Shown one piece after another: positions 25,571-35,072 of a stretch of DNA of 64,000 nt. The notes under the pieces are model-generated. The model saw only the letters and a program-made list of their open reading frames with translations. It was not told where the DNA came from and made no database searches. The DNA lies in the NCBI RefSeq assembly GCF_003112555.1, contig NZ_BEWB01000008.1, positions 1 through 64,000 on the forward strand. The letters run 5' to 3'. The number at the start of each line of letters is the position of its first letter. The first letter of the stretch is position 1. The stretch is from Streptomyces coelicoflavus (GTDB lineage: Bacteria; Actinomycetota; Actinomycetes; Streptomycetales; Streptomycetaceae). The translations under genes and the position numbers were made by a program.

Positions 25571-26956
25571 TCAGCGGTTGGCCACCGCCTGCTTGACCAG
25601 AGTCTTCCCGAAGTCCCACATGAGGCCGCCCCCATTGTGCGCGTCCTCCATCACCTCCGTGAAGGCGTCGACGAACCGGTCGGCGTCGTCGGTGTCGATG
25701 ATCAGCGGCGGGATCAGCTTGATCACCTCCAGGTGGTCGCCGGACACCTGGGTCAGGATCCGGTGGCGCTGCAACAGCGGCACGACCACCATCTGCGCGA
25801 ACAGCCCCTTCCGCGCGGCCTGCAACATCGTCCAGCGGCTGCGCAGCTTCAGGGAACCGGGCCGGCCGAACTCGATGCCGATCATCAGTCCGCGGCCCCG
25901 GACGTCGGCGAGCAGTTCGTAACGGTCCACCAGCGCGGCCAGCCGGGACTTCAGCCGCTCCCCCACCGCGGCGGCGTTCGCGACGATCTCCTCGTTCTCC
26001 ATCACCGACAGCACGGCGAGCCCGGCCGCCATGGCCTGCGCGTTGGACCCGAAACTCGCCGAGTGGACCTGCACACGGTCCATCGAGGAGTACACCTTCT
26101 GGAAGATCCAGTCCTTGCCCAGGGTGGCCCCCACCGGCACGTACCCGCCGGACAGCGCCTTGGCGACGCAGACCAGGTCGGGCTCCACCCCGTCGTCGTG
26201 CTGGTAGGCGTAGAACTTGCCGGTACGGCCGAGGCCCGTCTGCACCTCGTCGGCGATCAGCAGCGCCTTGTGCCGGTGCAGCAGCTCCTGCGCGGCGCGC
26301 AGGTAGCCGGGCGGGGCCTCGTGCACGCCCTTGCCCTGGACCGGCTCCACGATCAGCGCGGCCACGTCGCCCTTCTTCAGCTCGCGGGCCAGGGCGTCCA
26401 GGTCGCCGAGCGGTACGGCGGTGTCGGGCAGCAGCGGCGCGAAGCCCTTGCGGAACGAGTCCTCGCCGTTGACGGAGAGGGAGCCGGTGGTCAGTCCGTG
26501 GAAGGCGTGCGAGCAGTACAGGATCCGCCGTCTTCCGGTGGCGTAGCGGGCGAACTTCAGGGCGGTCTCGACGGCCTCGGTGCCGCTGTTGCCGAAGAAG
26601 ACGCGGTCCAGGTGAGGGCTGTAGGAGAGCAGCTTCTCCGCCAGCAGGCCGGGCAGCGGCGGGCAGTCGAAGCGGGTCAGGTCGGCGAGCGAGGCGTCGA
26701 GGACGTCGTGCAGCGCCTTGCGGACGACCGGGTGGTGGCGGCCCAGGCCCATCACCGCGAACCCGGCGAGCATGTCCAGGTAGTCGTTGCCGTCCGCGTC
26801 CCAGAAGTGCGCGCCCTCGGCCCGCTCGTAGACCTTGTCGAAGCCGATGGTGCGCAGCATGCGCGGCTGCTGGTGGTTGAGGTGCTTGGCGTGCAGCTCG
26901 TACCGCTCGGCCCCGCGCTCGGCCAAGAGCGCGGTGAGGTCGAACTCCTTGGTCAT
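25571..26956 (-). CDS. hpnO: Aspartate aminotransferase family protein, hopanoid HpnO type
   Basis: The protein has 461 residues, a class III PLP aminotransferase. It shows GNSGTEAVETALKFAR, SHAFHGLTTGSLS, IADEVQTGLGRTG and the PLP lysine in VAKALSGGYVPVG. In hopanoid operons this enzyme aminates the ribose-derived side chain to give aminobacteriohopanetriol. Its ATG follows the dxs stop directly (TGAATG), so it is cotranslated with the isoprenoid genes. It is the last biosynthetic gene of the minus-strand operon. The paralogous ornithine/acetylornithine aminotransferase role is excluded mainly by context. Confidence 0.88.
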   Translation of the reverse strand: MTKEFDLTALLAERGAERYELHAKHLNHQQPRMLRTIGFDKVYERAEGAHFWDADGNDYLDMLAGFAVMGLGRHHPVVRKALHDVLDASLADLTRFDCPPLPGLLAEKLLSYSPHLDRVFFGNSGTEAVETALKFARYATGRRRILYCSHAFHGLTTGSLSVNGEDSFRKGFAPLLPDTAVPLGDLDALARELKKGDVAALIVEPVQGKGVHEAPPGYLRAAQELLHRHKALLIADEVQTGLGRTGKFYAYQHDDGVEPDLVCVAKALSGGYVPVGATLGKDWIFQKVYSSMDRVQVHSASFGSNAQAMAAGLAVLSVMENEEIVANAAAVGERLKSRLAALVDRYELLADVRGRGLMIGIEFGRPGSLKLRSRWTMLQAARKGLFAQMVVVPLLQRHRILTQVSGDHLEVIKLIPPLIIDTDDADRFVDAFTEVMEDAHNGGGLMWDFGKTLVKQAVANR

Positions 26957-28909
26957 TCAGTTCTCTCCTTGCGCTGGCATGACGATCCGTCCGTCGCCGG
27001 ACTGTTCCACCGCGGATCCCCCGGCCCCCTCGTCCACCTGTCCGGCGAGGGCCAGGCTCGCGGCGATCCGCCCGGCGACGTCGACCGGGGTGAGGCCGAT
27101 GTCCGCGAGCACCTCGGCGCGCTTGGCGTGCGCGAGGAACTGCTCGGGGATGCCGAAGCGGCGTACGGGGACGTCGACCTCGGCGTCGCCGAGCGCCAGC
27201 GCCACCGCGGAGCCGACTCCGGCGGCGCGGCTGTTGTCCTCGACGACGGCCACCAGCCGGTGCCCCGCCGCGAGGGGTGCGAGCGCCGGGTCGACGGGTT
27301 TGACCCAGCGCGGGTCGACGACGGTGCAGCCGATGCCGCGGGCCTCGAGGAGTTCGGCGGCCCCGAGGCAGACGGGTGCCATCACGCCCACCGCCACGAG
27401 CAGCACCTCGGGCCGGTCCGCGGCGTGCAGGACGTCCAGGCCGCCGATCCGGTCGACGGCGGGCACGGCGGGGCCGACGGACTCCTTCGGGAAGCGCAGC
27501 AGCGTCGGCGCGTCGTCCACCGCGACCGCCTCGCGCAGCTGGGCGCGCAGCTGGTCGGCGTCGCGCGGCGCGGCGATGCGCAGCCCGGGGACGACCTGGA
27601 GGACGGACATGTCCCACATGCCGTTGTGCGAGGCCCCGTCGACACCGGTGACGCCGGCCCGGTCCAGGACGAAGGTGACCCCGCAGCGGTGCAGGGCCAC
27701 GTCCATCAGGAGCTGGTCGAAGGCGCGGTTGAGGAAGGTGGCGTAGACGGCGACGACCGGGTGCAGTCCGCCGGTCGCGAGGCCGGCGGCGGACACGGCG
27801 GCGTGCTGCTCGGCGATGCCGACGTCCCAGACGCGGTCCGGGAACCGTTCGGCGAAGGGGGCGAGGCCGACCGGGTGGAGCATGGCCGCGGTGACCGCCA
27901 CCACGTCCTCGCGCTCCTCGCCGATGCGGACGATCTCCTCGCCGAAGACGGAGGTCCAGGACGGGCCGCCCGCGGGGCTCAGGGGCTCGCAGGTGAGGGG
28001 GTCCATCACGCCGACGGTGTGGAAGTGGTCCTCCTCGTCGCGCAGGGCGGGTTCGTAGCCGCGGCCCTTCTCGGTGAGGCAGTGCACGAGCACCGGGCCG
28101 TGGAAGCGTTTGGCGCGCCGCAGCGCCGACTCGACGGCGCGGATGTCGTGCCCGTCGATCGGACCGAGGTACTTGAGCCCGAGGTCCTCGAAGAGCCCCT
28201 GCGGGGCGAAGGCGTCCTTGAAGCCCTTCTTGGCGCCGTGCAGGGCCTCGTACACGGTGTTGCCGACCACGGGCGTGCGCTGGAGCACGTCCTTGCCCCA
28301 GGCCAGGGCCCGCTCGTAGCCGTCGGTGGTGCGCAGGGTCGCGAGGTGGTTGGCAAGGCCGCCGATGGTCGGGGCGTACGAGCGTTCGTTGTCGTTGACG
28401 ACGATGATCAGCGGCCGGTCCCTGGCCGCCGCGATGTTGTTCAGCGCCTCCCAGGCCATGCCGCCGGTGAGCGCGCCGTCACCGATGACCGCGACGACAT
28501 GGCTGCGCTCCCCCTGGACCTGGCGGGCCTTGGCGAGGCCGTCGGCCCAGCCGAGGACGGTGGAGGCGTGGCTGTTCTCGATGACGTCGTGCTCGGACTC
28601 CTCGCGCGAGGGGTAGCCGGACAGGCCGCCCTTGCTCCGCAGCTTGGAGAAGTCCTGACGGCCGGTCAGGAGTTTGTGCACATAGCTCTGGTGGCCGGTG
28701 TCCCACAGGATGCGGTCGTCCGGCGACTCGAAGACCCGGTGCAGGGCGACGGTGAGCTCCACCACGCCGAGGTTGGGTCCGAGGTGACCGCCGGTGCGGG
28801 CGACCGCGTGCACCAGGAAGTCACTTATCTCGTCGGACAGTTCACCGAGTTCCGCCTCGGTCAGCGCCTTCAGGTCGCGTGGTCCCCGGATGTTCTCCAG
28901 AATCGTCAC
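26957..28909 (-). CDS. dxs: 1-deoxy-D-xylulose-5-phosphate synthase
   Basis: The protein has 650 residues, full length for Dxs. It condenses pyruvate and glyceraldehyde 3-phosphate, the first step of the MEP isoprenoid pathway. It shows WDTGHQSYVHKLLTGR, the thiamine-diphosphate motif around GDGALTGGMAWEALNN, and the transketolase pyrimidine block with DIGIAEQHA-like sequence (VGIAEQHAAVSAAGLA). It sits inside the hopanoid operon between ispG and hpnO, suggesting dedicated precursor supply. It may be a second copy besides a housekeeping dxs elsewhere, which cannot be seen here. Confidence 0.96.
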   Translation of the reverse strand: MTILENIRGPRDLKALTEAELGELSDEISDFLVHAVARTGGHLGPNLGVVELTVALHRVFESPDDRILWDTGHQSYVHKLLTGRQDFSKLRSKGGLSGYPSREESEHDVIENSHASTVLGWADGLAKARQVQGERSHVVAVIGDGALTGGMAWEALNNIAAARDRPLIIVVNDNERSYAPTIGGLANHLATLRTTDGYERALAWGKDVLQRTPVVGNTVYEALHGAKKGFKDAFAPQGLFEDLGLKYLGPIDGHDIRAVESALRRAKRFHGPVLVHCLTEKGRGYEPALRDEEDHFHTVGVMDPLTCEPLSPAGGPSWTSVFGEEIVRIGEEREDVVAVTAAMLHPVGLAPFAERFPDRVWDVGIAEQHAAVSAAGLATGGLHPVVAVYATFLNRAFDQLLMDVALHRCGVTFVLDRAGVTGVDGASHNGMWDMSVLQVVPGLRIAAPRDADQLRAQLREAVAVDDAPTLLRFPKESVGPAVPAVDRIGGLDVLHAADRPEVLLVAVGVMAPVCLGAAELLEARGIGCTVVDPRWVKPVDPALAPLAAGHRLVAVVEDNSRAAGVGSAVALALGDAEVDVPVRRFGIPEQFLAHAKRAEVLADIGLTPVDVAGRIAASLALAGQVDEGAGGSAVEQSGDGRIVMPAQGEN

Positions 28910-28934
28910 GCTCGGGCCCCCTTCGGTCCGCGTT

Positions 28935-30089
28935 TCAGCTCACGGTGACGGCCGGCGCCCCCGAGGCGCCGTCCTTCTCCATCTGCTCCGCGATCCTCAT
29001 CGCCTCCTCGATGAGGGTCTCCACGATCTTCGACTCGGGAACGGTCTTGACGACCTCGCCCTTGACGAAGATCTGCCCCTTGCCGTTGCCGGAGGCGACC
29101 CCGAGGTCGGCCTCCCTGGCCTCGCCGGGACCGTTGACGACGCAGCCCATGACGGCGACGCGCAGCGGCACCTCCATGCCCTCCAGACCGGCGGTGACCT
29201 CCTCGGCCAGCTTGTACACGTCGACCTGGGCGCGGCCGCAGGACGGGCAGGACACGATCTCCAGCCGGCGTTCCCTGAGCCCCAGCGACTGGAGGATCTG
29301 GATGCCGACCTTGATCTCCTCGACCGGCGGGGCGGAGAGGGAGACCCGGATGGTGTCGCCGATGCCCTGGGAGAGCAGCGCGCCGAAGGCGACCGCCGAC
29401 TTGATGGTGCCCTGGAAGGCCGGGCCCGCCTCGGTGACGCCGAGGTGCAGCGGGTAGTCGCACTGGGCGGCGAGCTGGCGGTAGGCCTCGACCATCACGA
29501 CCGGGTCGTTGTGCTTGACCGAGATCTTGATGTCCCGGAAGTCGTGCTCCTCGAACAGCGAGGCTTCCCACAGCGCGGACTCCGCCAGCGCCTCGGGGGT
29601 CGCCCTGCCGTACTTCTGGAGCAGCCGCCGGTCCAGCGATCCCGCGTTCACGCCGATACGGATCGGCGTGCCGTGGTCGCGGGCCGCCTTCGCGATCTCC
29701 CTGACCTGGTCGTCGAACTTCTTGATGTTGCCCGGGTTCACGCGCACCGCCGCGCAGCCGGCCTCGATCGCGGCGAAGACGTACTTGGGCTGGAAGTGGA
29801 TGTCCGCGATCACCGGGATCTGCGACTTCCTGGCGATGACGGGCAGCGCGTCGGCGTCGTCCTGGGTCGGGCAGGCCACCCGGACGATCTGGCAGCCGGA
29901 CGCCGTCAGCTCGGCGATCTGCTGGAGCGTCGCCCCGATGTCGGACGTACGGGTGGTGGTCATCGACTGCACCGACACCGGGGCCCCGCCCCCGACCGCC
30001 ACCGGCCCGACCTGGATCCGCCGCGACACGCGCCGCTCGGCGATCGGCCGGACCGGTACCTCGGGGAGCCCCAAGGGGATGGCGGTCAT
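28935..30089 (-). CDS. ispG: 4-hydroxy-3-methylbut-2-enyl diphosphate synthase, flavodoxin type
   Basis: The protein has 384 residues, normal for actinobacterial IspG (GcpE). It converts MEcPP to HMBPP with a [4Fe-4S] cluster. The cluster ligands are in SCPSCGRAQ and VMGCVVNGPGE. The N-terminal TIM barrel carries VQSMTTTRTSD and IPVIADIHFQPKY. It starts 4 bases after the hpnH stop and lies 25 bases before dxs. Like dxs it is embedded in the hopanoid operon. Confidence 0.97.
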   Translation of the reverse strand: MTAIPLGLPEVPVRPIAERRVSRRIQVGPVAVGGGAPVSVQSMTTTRTSDIGATLQQIAELTASGCQIVRVACPTQDDADALPVIARKSQIPVIADIHFQPKYVFAAIEAGCAAVRVNPGNIKKFDDQVREIAKAARDHGTPIRIGVNAGSLDRRLLQKYGRATPEALAESALWEASLFEEHDFRDIKISVKHNDPVVMVEAYRQLAAQCDYPLHLGVTEAGPAFQGTIKSAVAFGALLSQGIGDTIRVSLSAPPVEEIKVGIQILQSLGLRERRLEIVSCPSCGRAQVDVYKLAEEVTAGLEGMEVPLRVAVMGCVVNGPGEAREADLGVASGNGKGQIFVKGEVVKTVPESKIVETLIEEAMRIAEQMEKDGASGAPAVTVS

Positions 30090-30093
30090 TGCG

Positions 30094-31116
30094 TCACTCC
30101 CGGTTCGAGGAGACGGTCTCGCGCATGGCGCGCAGGGACTCCTTGAGCGAGCCCATGGTGGCCAGGACGGCGGTGGGCTCGTAGCCGCAGTGCGCCATGC
30201 AGTTGTCGCAGCGCGGGTCCTTGCCGCGGCCGTACTTGTCCCAGTCGGTCTCCTCGATCAGCTCCCGGTACGTCGGGACGTAGCCGTCGCTCATCAGGTA
30301 GCAGGGGCGCTGCCAGCCGAAGAGGGAGTAGTTCGGGATCGCCCAGGCGGTGCACGGGAAGTCGACCTTGCCCTCGAGGAAGTCGAGGAACAGCGGGGAG
30401 TGGTTGAGCCGCCAGCGGGCCCGGTTGCCGCCCGCGAAGGCCTTCTTGAACAGCTCGCGGGTCTGCTCCACGCCCAGGAAGTGCTCCTGGTCGGGCGCCT
30501 TCTCGTAGGCGTAGGCGGGCGAGATCATCATCTCGTCGACCTTGAGGTCGTCGTTGAGGAAGTTGAGCACCTCGACGATGGTCTGCGGGGTGTCGGTGTT
30601 GAAGAAGGTCGAGTTGGTGGTCACCCGGAAGCCGCGCCGCTTGGCCTCCTTGATGGCCTCCACGGCCTCGTCGAACACGCCCTCCTTCGCCACGGACTCG
30701 TCGTGCCGCTCGCGCAGGCCGTCGATGTGCACCGCGAAGGCGAAGTACGGCGACGGCTTGAACTTGTCCATCTTCTTGCGCATGAGCATGGCGTTGGTGC
30801 ACAGGAAGACGTATTTCCGCTTGGCCACCAACTGCCGCACGATCTCGTCGATCTGCGGATGCATCAGGGGCTCGCCGCCGGCGATGGAGACCATCGGCGC
30901 GCCCGATTCCAGCACCGCCCCGACGGCCTGCGCGACCGGCATGCGCTGCTTGAGCACACCGGCGGGGTGCTGGATCTTGCCGCACCCCTCGCACGCCAGG
31001 TTGCAGGCGAAGAGCGGCTCCAGCTCCACGATGAGCGGGAACTTGTCCCGTCGGCGAATCTTCTGTTCGGCCAGGTATGTAGCGACCTTGATGGACTGGC
31101 GCAGGGGCATGGCCAT
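30094..31116 (-). CDS. hpnH: Adenosyl-hopene transferase, radical SAM
   Basis: The protein has 340 residues. The radical-SAM cluster motif is C38-NLA-C42-EG-C45, followed by SIAGGEPLMHP. HpnH adds the 5'-deoxyadenosyl radical to diploptene, making adenosylhopane, the first step to C35 hopanoids. It has the usual C-terminal HpnH domain with further cysteines (RCDNCMAHCGYE). It is six bases from hpnG and four from ispG, within the operon. Confidence 0.96.
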   Translation of the reverse strand: MAMPLRQSIKVATYLAEQKIRRRDKFPLIVELEPLFACNLACEGCGKIQHPAGVLKQRMPVAQAVGAVLESGAPMVSIAGGEPLMHPQIDEIVRQLVAKRKYVFLCTNAMLMRKKMDKFKPSPYFAFAVHIDGLRERHDESVAKEGVFDEAVEAIKEAKRRGFRVTTNSTFFNTDTPQTIVEVLNFLNDDLKVDEMMISPAYAYEKAPDQEHFLGVEQTRELFKKAFAGGNRARWRLNHSPLFLDFLEGKVDFPCTAWAIPNYSLFGWQRPCYLMSDGYVPTYRELIEETDWDKYGRGKDPRCDNCMAHCGYEPTAVLATMGSLKESLRAMRETVSSNRE

Positions 31117-31122
31117 CTGGGC

Positions 31123-31764
31123 TCACCTCCGGGGGAGCAACAAAGAACGGTGCCATTCGAAAAACGCGGGAAGAACGGATCGGAGAACGCGGAAAGCCGA
31201 TATTCCACCGCGCACGGTGCCGATCCGGACGAGTTCGTGTTCTGGAGCGTCCACGACCACCCGGACGGCCGCAACCGGGCGCGGGCCCGTGCGGACGGCG
31301 CTCAGGAGCGTGGCCGCGGACTCCATGTCCACGGCGATCGCGCCGGTCGCGAGCAGGTCGGCGCGTTCGGGGCCGCGGACGACGTGGTCCGAGCCGGTGA
31401 GCGGCCCGGTGTGGACGGTGCGCCCGGGGACGGCTCGCGCGAGTTCCTTGACGAGCCGGTCGGTCGAGACGCAGGGGACGGTGGAGCGGGGGTCCCGGGT
31501 CTCCTCGGCGACGACCAGGTCGCCGGGGTGCATGCCGGGCGAGAGTCCGGCGCAGAAGCCCGTGGCGAGCACGGCGGCGCCCTCGAGCGCCGGGTCGGCG
31601 AGGACCCGGGTCACCGAGCGTTCGGCCGCCTTGGGACCCATGCCGGTGCGCAGGACGGTGACCGGCCCGCCTGCTCCGGCGCGGTCGCCGGTGCGCAGGG
31701 CGAGGTGCTCGATGCCGAGCGCACAGGCGATCAGCAGCGAGGACGGGCCGGTCTGCCGGGTCAT
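31123..31764 (-). CDS. hpnG: Hopanoid-associated nucleoside phosphorylase
   Basis: The product has 213 residues. The ATG at 31764 shares a base with the shc stop (TGATG), a tightly coupled start. The fold is a purine-nucleoside phosphorylase-like hydrolase: VLRTGMGPKAAERSV, ATGFCAGLSPGMHPGDLVVA and the conserved AVDMESAA (Glu/Asp of the active site). HpnG removes adenine from adenosylhopane to give ribosylhopane. It lies between shc and hpnH as in other hopanoid producers. Confidence 0.9.
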   Translation of the reverse strand: MTRQTGPSSLLIACALGIEHLALRTGDRAGAGGPVTVLRTGMGPKAAERSVTRVLADPALEGAAVLATGFCAGLSPGMHPGDLVVAEETRDPRSTVPCVSTDRLVKELARAVPGRTVHTGPLTGSDHVVRGPERADLLATGAIAVDMESAATLLSAVRTGPRPVAAVRVVVDAPEHELVRIGTVRGGISAFRVLRSVLPAFFEWHRSLLLPRR

Positions 31765-33818
31765 CAGCTGCCCTTCACCTCGGCCGGAGCGGATTCGGTG
31801 AGGGCCTCGGCCGCCCGGGACTTCTTGGCGAAGGGCTCCCCGTGGACGTACCGGCCGAGCGCGGTGAGCGGGAAGACCTGGCGGTAGAGGTTGTAGTTGA
31901 TGGAGAAGTCCCACGGGAAGCCGGTGCCCGTGAAGTAGGGCTCGTCCCAGGAGCCGTCCTCCCGCTGGGTGGCCGCGAGCCATTCGACGCCGCGCTCCAC
32001 GGCCTTGGAGTCCCGCTCCCCCGCCGCCAGCAGGGCCATCAGCGCCCAGCCGGTCTGCGAGGCGGTCGAGGCGCCCCGGCCGCTCCACTCCCGGACGTAG
32101 CGGTAGGAGCGCAGGTCCTCGCCCCAGCCGCCGTCCTCGTTCTGGACGGACTCCAGCCAGCGCACCGCCCGGCGGATGGCCGGGTGCGAGGTGGGCAGTC
32201 CGGCCGCGGTCAGCGCGGGGATCACGGAACCGGTGCCGTAGACGTAGTTGACGCCCCAGCGTCCGAACCACGAGCCGTCCGCCTCCTGGGCGTCGAGCAG
32301 CCACTGGATGCCGCGGCGGGTGCGCGGGTCGTGGGCGAGGCCCTCGACGGCGAGCATCTCGACGACGTGCGCGGTGACGTCGGCGGACGGCGGGTCGATG
32401 ACCTCGCCGAAGTCGCAGAACGGCAGCCGGTTGGGGAAGGCGCTGGTGTTGTCGACGTCGAACGCGCCCCAGGCGCCGTTCTTCGACTGCATGCCGAGGT
32501 TCCAGCGCACCCCGCGGCCGATCGCCTTCTCCACCCGCTCCGGGTCGTGGTGCCTGACCCGGCGCAGCGCGAGGACCACCTCGGCGGTGTCGTCGATGTC
32601 GGGATAGTTGTCGTTGTGGAACTCGAACGCCCAGCCGCCGGGCGGGAGTCCGGGGCGCTTCACCGACCAGTCGCCGGGACGCACGATCTGCTCGCCGAGC
32701 ATCCAGTCCGAGGCCTTCACCAGCTGCGGGTGGTCCTCGGGGACGCCCGCGTCGGCCAGCGCGATGGTGGCCAGGCAGGTGTCCCACACCGGGGACTGGC
32801 AGGCCTCGATCATCCGGGCGCCGTCCTCGCGCCACACGGCGAAACGGTCCAGCGACTCCAGGCCCGCGCGCATCACGGGGTGTTCGAGGTCGTAGCCGAG
32901 CAGGTAGAGGGCGATGACCGAGTAGACGGCGGGGGGCTGGATGCCGCCCCAGCAGCCGTCGTTCTCCTGCCGCTCGATGATCCAGCGGGCGGCGCTGTTC
33001 ATCGCGGCCTTCCGCAGCCGGCGCGGGGCGACCTTGCGGTAGGCGTGCAGGGCCTTGTCGATGCGCTGGAAGGCGCCGTCCCAGCTGGCCGCCGGTGCCA
33101 GGGGGCGCGGCGGGTTGGGGCGGACCGGGTCGGTGTGCAGTTCGTCCAGCGGGAAGGGCGCCGGGCGTACCGGACGCTTCGCGGAGACGATGGTGAGCGG
33201 CACGATGGTCTGCCGGGCCCAGCAGCCGAAGTCGTAGATGTTGAGCGGGACCCAGGTCGGGAAGTAGATGAGCTCCGGCGGGAGTTCGGGCAGGTCGTCC
33301 CACTTCCACCAGCCGAACAGGGCCAGCCAGATCCGGGTGAAGACCCGGGCGGAGGCGATGCCGCCGCGGGACCTGATCCACTCGGCGGCCCGCGCCATGT
33401 GCGGCGCGTCGGGCGAGTCGCCGGCCAGGCGGAGGGCGACGTAGGCCTCGATGGTCGTGGACAGTTCGCCGGGGCCGCCGTAGAAGGTGGCCCAGGTGCC
33501 GTCCTCGCGCTGCTCGCCGCGGATGAACAGCGCTGCGGCGCGCGTGGTCTCCTCGTCCTGGATGCCGAGGAACTGACGCAGGAGCAGGTCCTCGGCGTCC
33601 ATCGTGACGTTGGTCTCGAGGTCGCCCTTCCACCAGCCCTGGGCGTCCTGCTTGGAGAGCAGGAAGTCGGTGGCGCGCCGGGTGGCGCGGGCGGCGGCTT
33701 CGGGTACCCCGGCCGCCGCGGCGGGGATCGTGATGTCGGTGTCGGTGGCGGTATCGCTGGCCGAGGCTGCCAGGGGCCGCAGGGAGGCCCCGGTGCTTCC
33801 GTCGGTCGTCGCTGTCAT
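31764..33818 (-). CDS. shc: Squalene-hopene cyclase
   Basis: The protein has 684 residues. The ATG at 33818 is chosen for GAAGGGGAAG upstream; frames further upstream are non-coding. The catalytic DxDDTA motif is D407-I-D-D-T-A412. Several QW repeats are visible (QDAQGWWKGDL, QREDGTWATFYGG, QENDGCWGG, QEADGSWFGRW, QNEDGGWGED, QREDGSWDEP). The enzyme is a monotopic membrane cyclase turning squalene into hopene and hopanol. It is the core enzyme of the operon, between the prenyl synthase and hpnG. Confidence 0.98.
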   Translation of the reverse strand: MTATTDGSTGASLRPLAASASDTATDTDITIPAAAAGVPEAAARATRRATDFLLSKQDAQGWWKGDLETNVTMDAEDLLLRQFLGIQDEETTRAAALFIRGEQREDGTWATFYGGPGELSTTIEAYVALRLAGDSPDAPHMARAAEWIRSRGGIASARVFTRIWLALFGWWKWDDLPELPPELIYFPTWVPLNIYDFGCWARQTIVPLTIVSAKRPVRPAPFPLDELHTDPVRPNPPRPLAPAASWDGAFQRIDKALHAYRKVAPRRLRKAAMNSAARWIIERQENDGCWGGIQPPAVYSVIALYLLGYDLEHPVMRAGLESLDRFAVWREDGARMIEACQSPVWDTCLATIALADAGVPEDHPQLVKASDWMLGEQIVRPGDWSVKRPGLPPGGWAFEFHNDNYPDIDDTAEVVLALRRVRHHDPERVEKAIGRGVRWNLGMQSKNGAWGAFDVDNTSAFPNRLPFCDFGEVIDPPSADVTAHVVEMLAVEGLAHDPRTRRGIQWLLDAQEADGSWFGRWGVNYVYGTGSVIPALTAAGLPTSHPAIRRAVRWLESVQNEDGGWGEDLRSYRYVREWSGRGASTASQTGWALMALLAAGERDSKAVERGVEWLAATQREDGSWDEPYFTGTGFPWDFSINYNLYRQVFPLTALGRYVHGEPFAKKSRAAEALTESAPAEVKGS

Positions 33819-33939
33819 GGCTTCCCCTTCGTGCAGTGTGCATACGGTGGTGCGTCTGCTGTGGGTCCGCCGTCGGCCGGTGCTCGTGTCTCCACGACAC
33901 CGGCCGGCGACTACGCGAGGGCTATTCGACCGATAATGA

Positions 33940-35013
33940 TCATCTCTTTCGTACGACGACGAAGTCCGCGAGTGCCGTGAACCGGTCCCGCACCCGGTCG
34001 GGCATGTCGACGGCGTCGAGGGCTTCGATGGCGATGGTGTGCTGGCGACGCGCCTCGTCGGCGGTCCACTCCCGCCCGCCCGCTTCCTCGATGAGGGCGG
34101 CGCGGGCCGCGAACTCCTCCTCGGAGAAGTTCGCGAAGTCACTGGCCTTGGCGTCGGCGGTGAGGATCTCGCCGAGCCGCTCGGAGGCGGACCCGCCGGC
34201 CGCGAGGGCGGCCACGACCGGCAGCGACTTCTTGCGCTGGCGCAGGTCGCTCCAGGTCTGCTTGCCGGTGGCGTCCGGGTCGCCCCAGATGCCGAGCAGG
34301 TCGTCGACGGCCTGGAAGGCGAGGCCCAGGTGGTAGCCGTACTTCTCGAGGACGTCGGCGGTGTGCTCGTCGGCGCCGCCGAGGACCGCGCCGACGGAGC
34401 TGGCGCAGGCGAGCAGCGCGCCGGTCTTGTTGCCCTCCATCTCCAGGCACTCCTCGACGCTGACGCGGTCGCGGTGCTCGTAGGAGATGTCCTGGGCCTG
34501 ACCGTCGATCAGGGAGCGGCTGGCCTTGGTCAGCCGGCGGGTGGCGCGGCCGGCCTCGACGCTGCCCAGTTCGAGCAGCACCTCGTTGGCGAGGGCGAAC
34601 AGGGCGTCGCCGACCAGGATGGCCTGGGCGGGGCCGTGCACCTTCCAGACGGTGTCGCGGTGGCGGCGCTGCTCGTCGCCGTCCATCAGGTCGTCGTGCA
34701 GGAGGGAGAAGTTGTGGACCAGTTCCACGGCCACCGCGCCGGGTACGCCGACCTCGGGCGCGGCGCCGGTGACCTCGGCCGAGAGCACGGCCAGCGCGGG
34801 GCGCACGGCCTTGCCGCCGTCGCCGTCCGCGGGGTTGCCCTGGGCGTCGATCCAGCCGAAGTGGTAGGCGGCGACGGTGTCCATGGGAGGGGCCAGGCGG
34901 TCGACCGCCGCCCGCAGGACCGGCGTGGCAAGGGTCCGGCCGCGCTCCAGAAGCGCGGTCACGTCCACCGTGGTCCTTCGATCGGCCGTCGGGGCCGGGG
35001 GCACAGTGGGCAC
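33940..35013 (-). CDS. Polyprenyl (farnesyl) diphosphate synthase
   Basis: The protein has 357 residues from a GTG at 35013 (GGAGG seven bases upstream). An in-frame GTG at 35076 overlaps the hpnE stop (GTGA) and is a real alternative. First Asp-rich motif DDLMD at 107-111, second DDLLGIWGD at 237-245, with a GKAVRP-type IPP site (GGKAVRPAL). Product length cannot be read reliably by eye, but placement between hpnE and shc points to farnesyl diphosphate for HpnC/D. Confidence 0.92.
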   Translation of the reverse strand: MPTVPPAPTADRRTTVDVTALLERGRTLATPVLRAAVDRLAPPMDTVAAYHFGWIDAQGNPADGDGGKAVRPALAVLSAEVTGAAPEVGVPGAVAVELVHNFSLLHDDLMDGDEQRRHRDTVWKVHGPAQAILVGDALFALANEVLLELGSVEAGRATRRLTKASRSLIDGQAQDISYEHRDRVSVEECLEMEGNKTGALLACASSVGAVLGGADEHTADVLEKYGYHLGLAFQAVDDLLGIWGDPDATGKQTWSDLRQRKKSLPVVAALAAGGSASERLGEILTADAKASDFANFSEEEFAARAALIEEAGGREWTADEARRQHTIAIEALDAVDMPDRVRDRFTALADFVVVRKR

Positions 35014-35072
35014 AGTCTTTCCTCCAGTTGCGGTGCCGGGAGTGCGGAAGTCGGTCCCGCGCGGATCGGCTT

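Noticed and set aside
25355..28948. A plus-strand open frame of about 1197 codons opposite hpnO and dxs
   Set aside because: Antisense frame created by high GC; its product is His/Gln/Val/Gly-rich without domains, while the minus strand has two full conserved enzymes.
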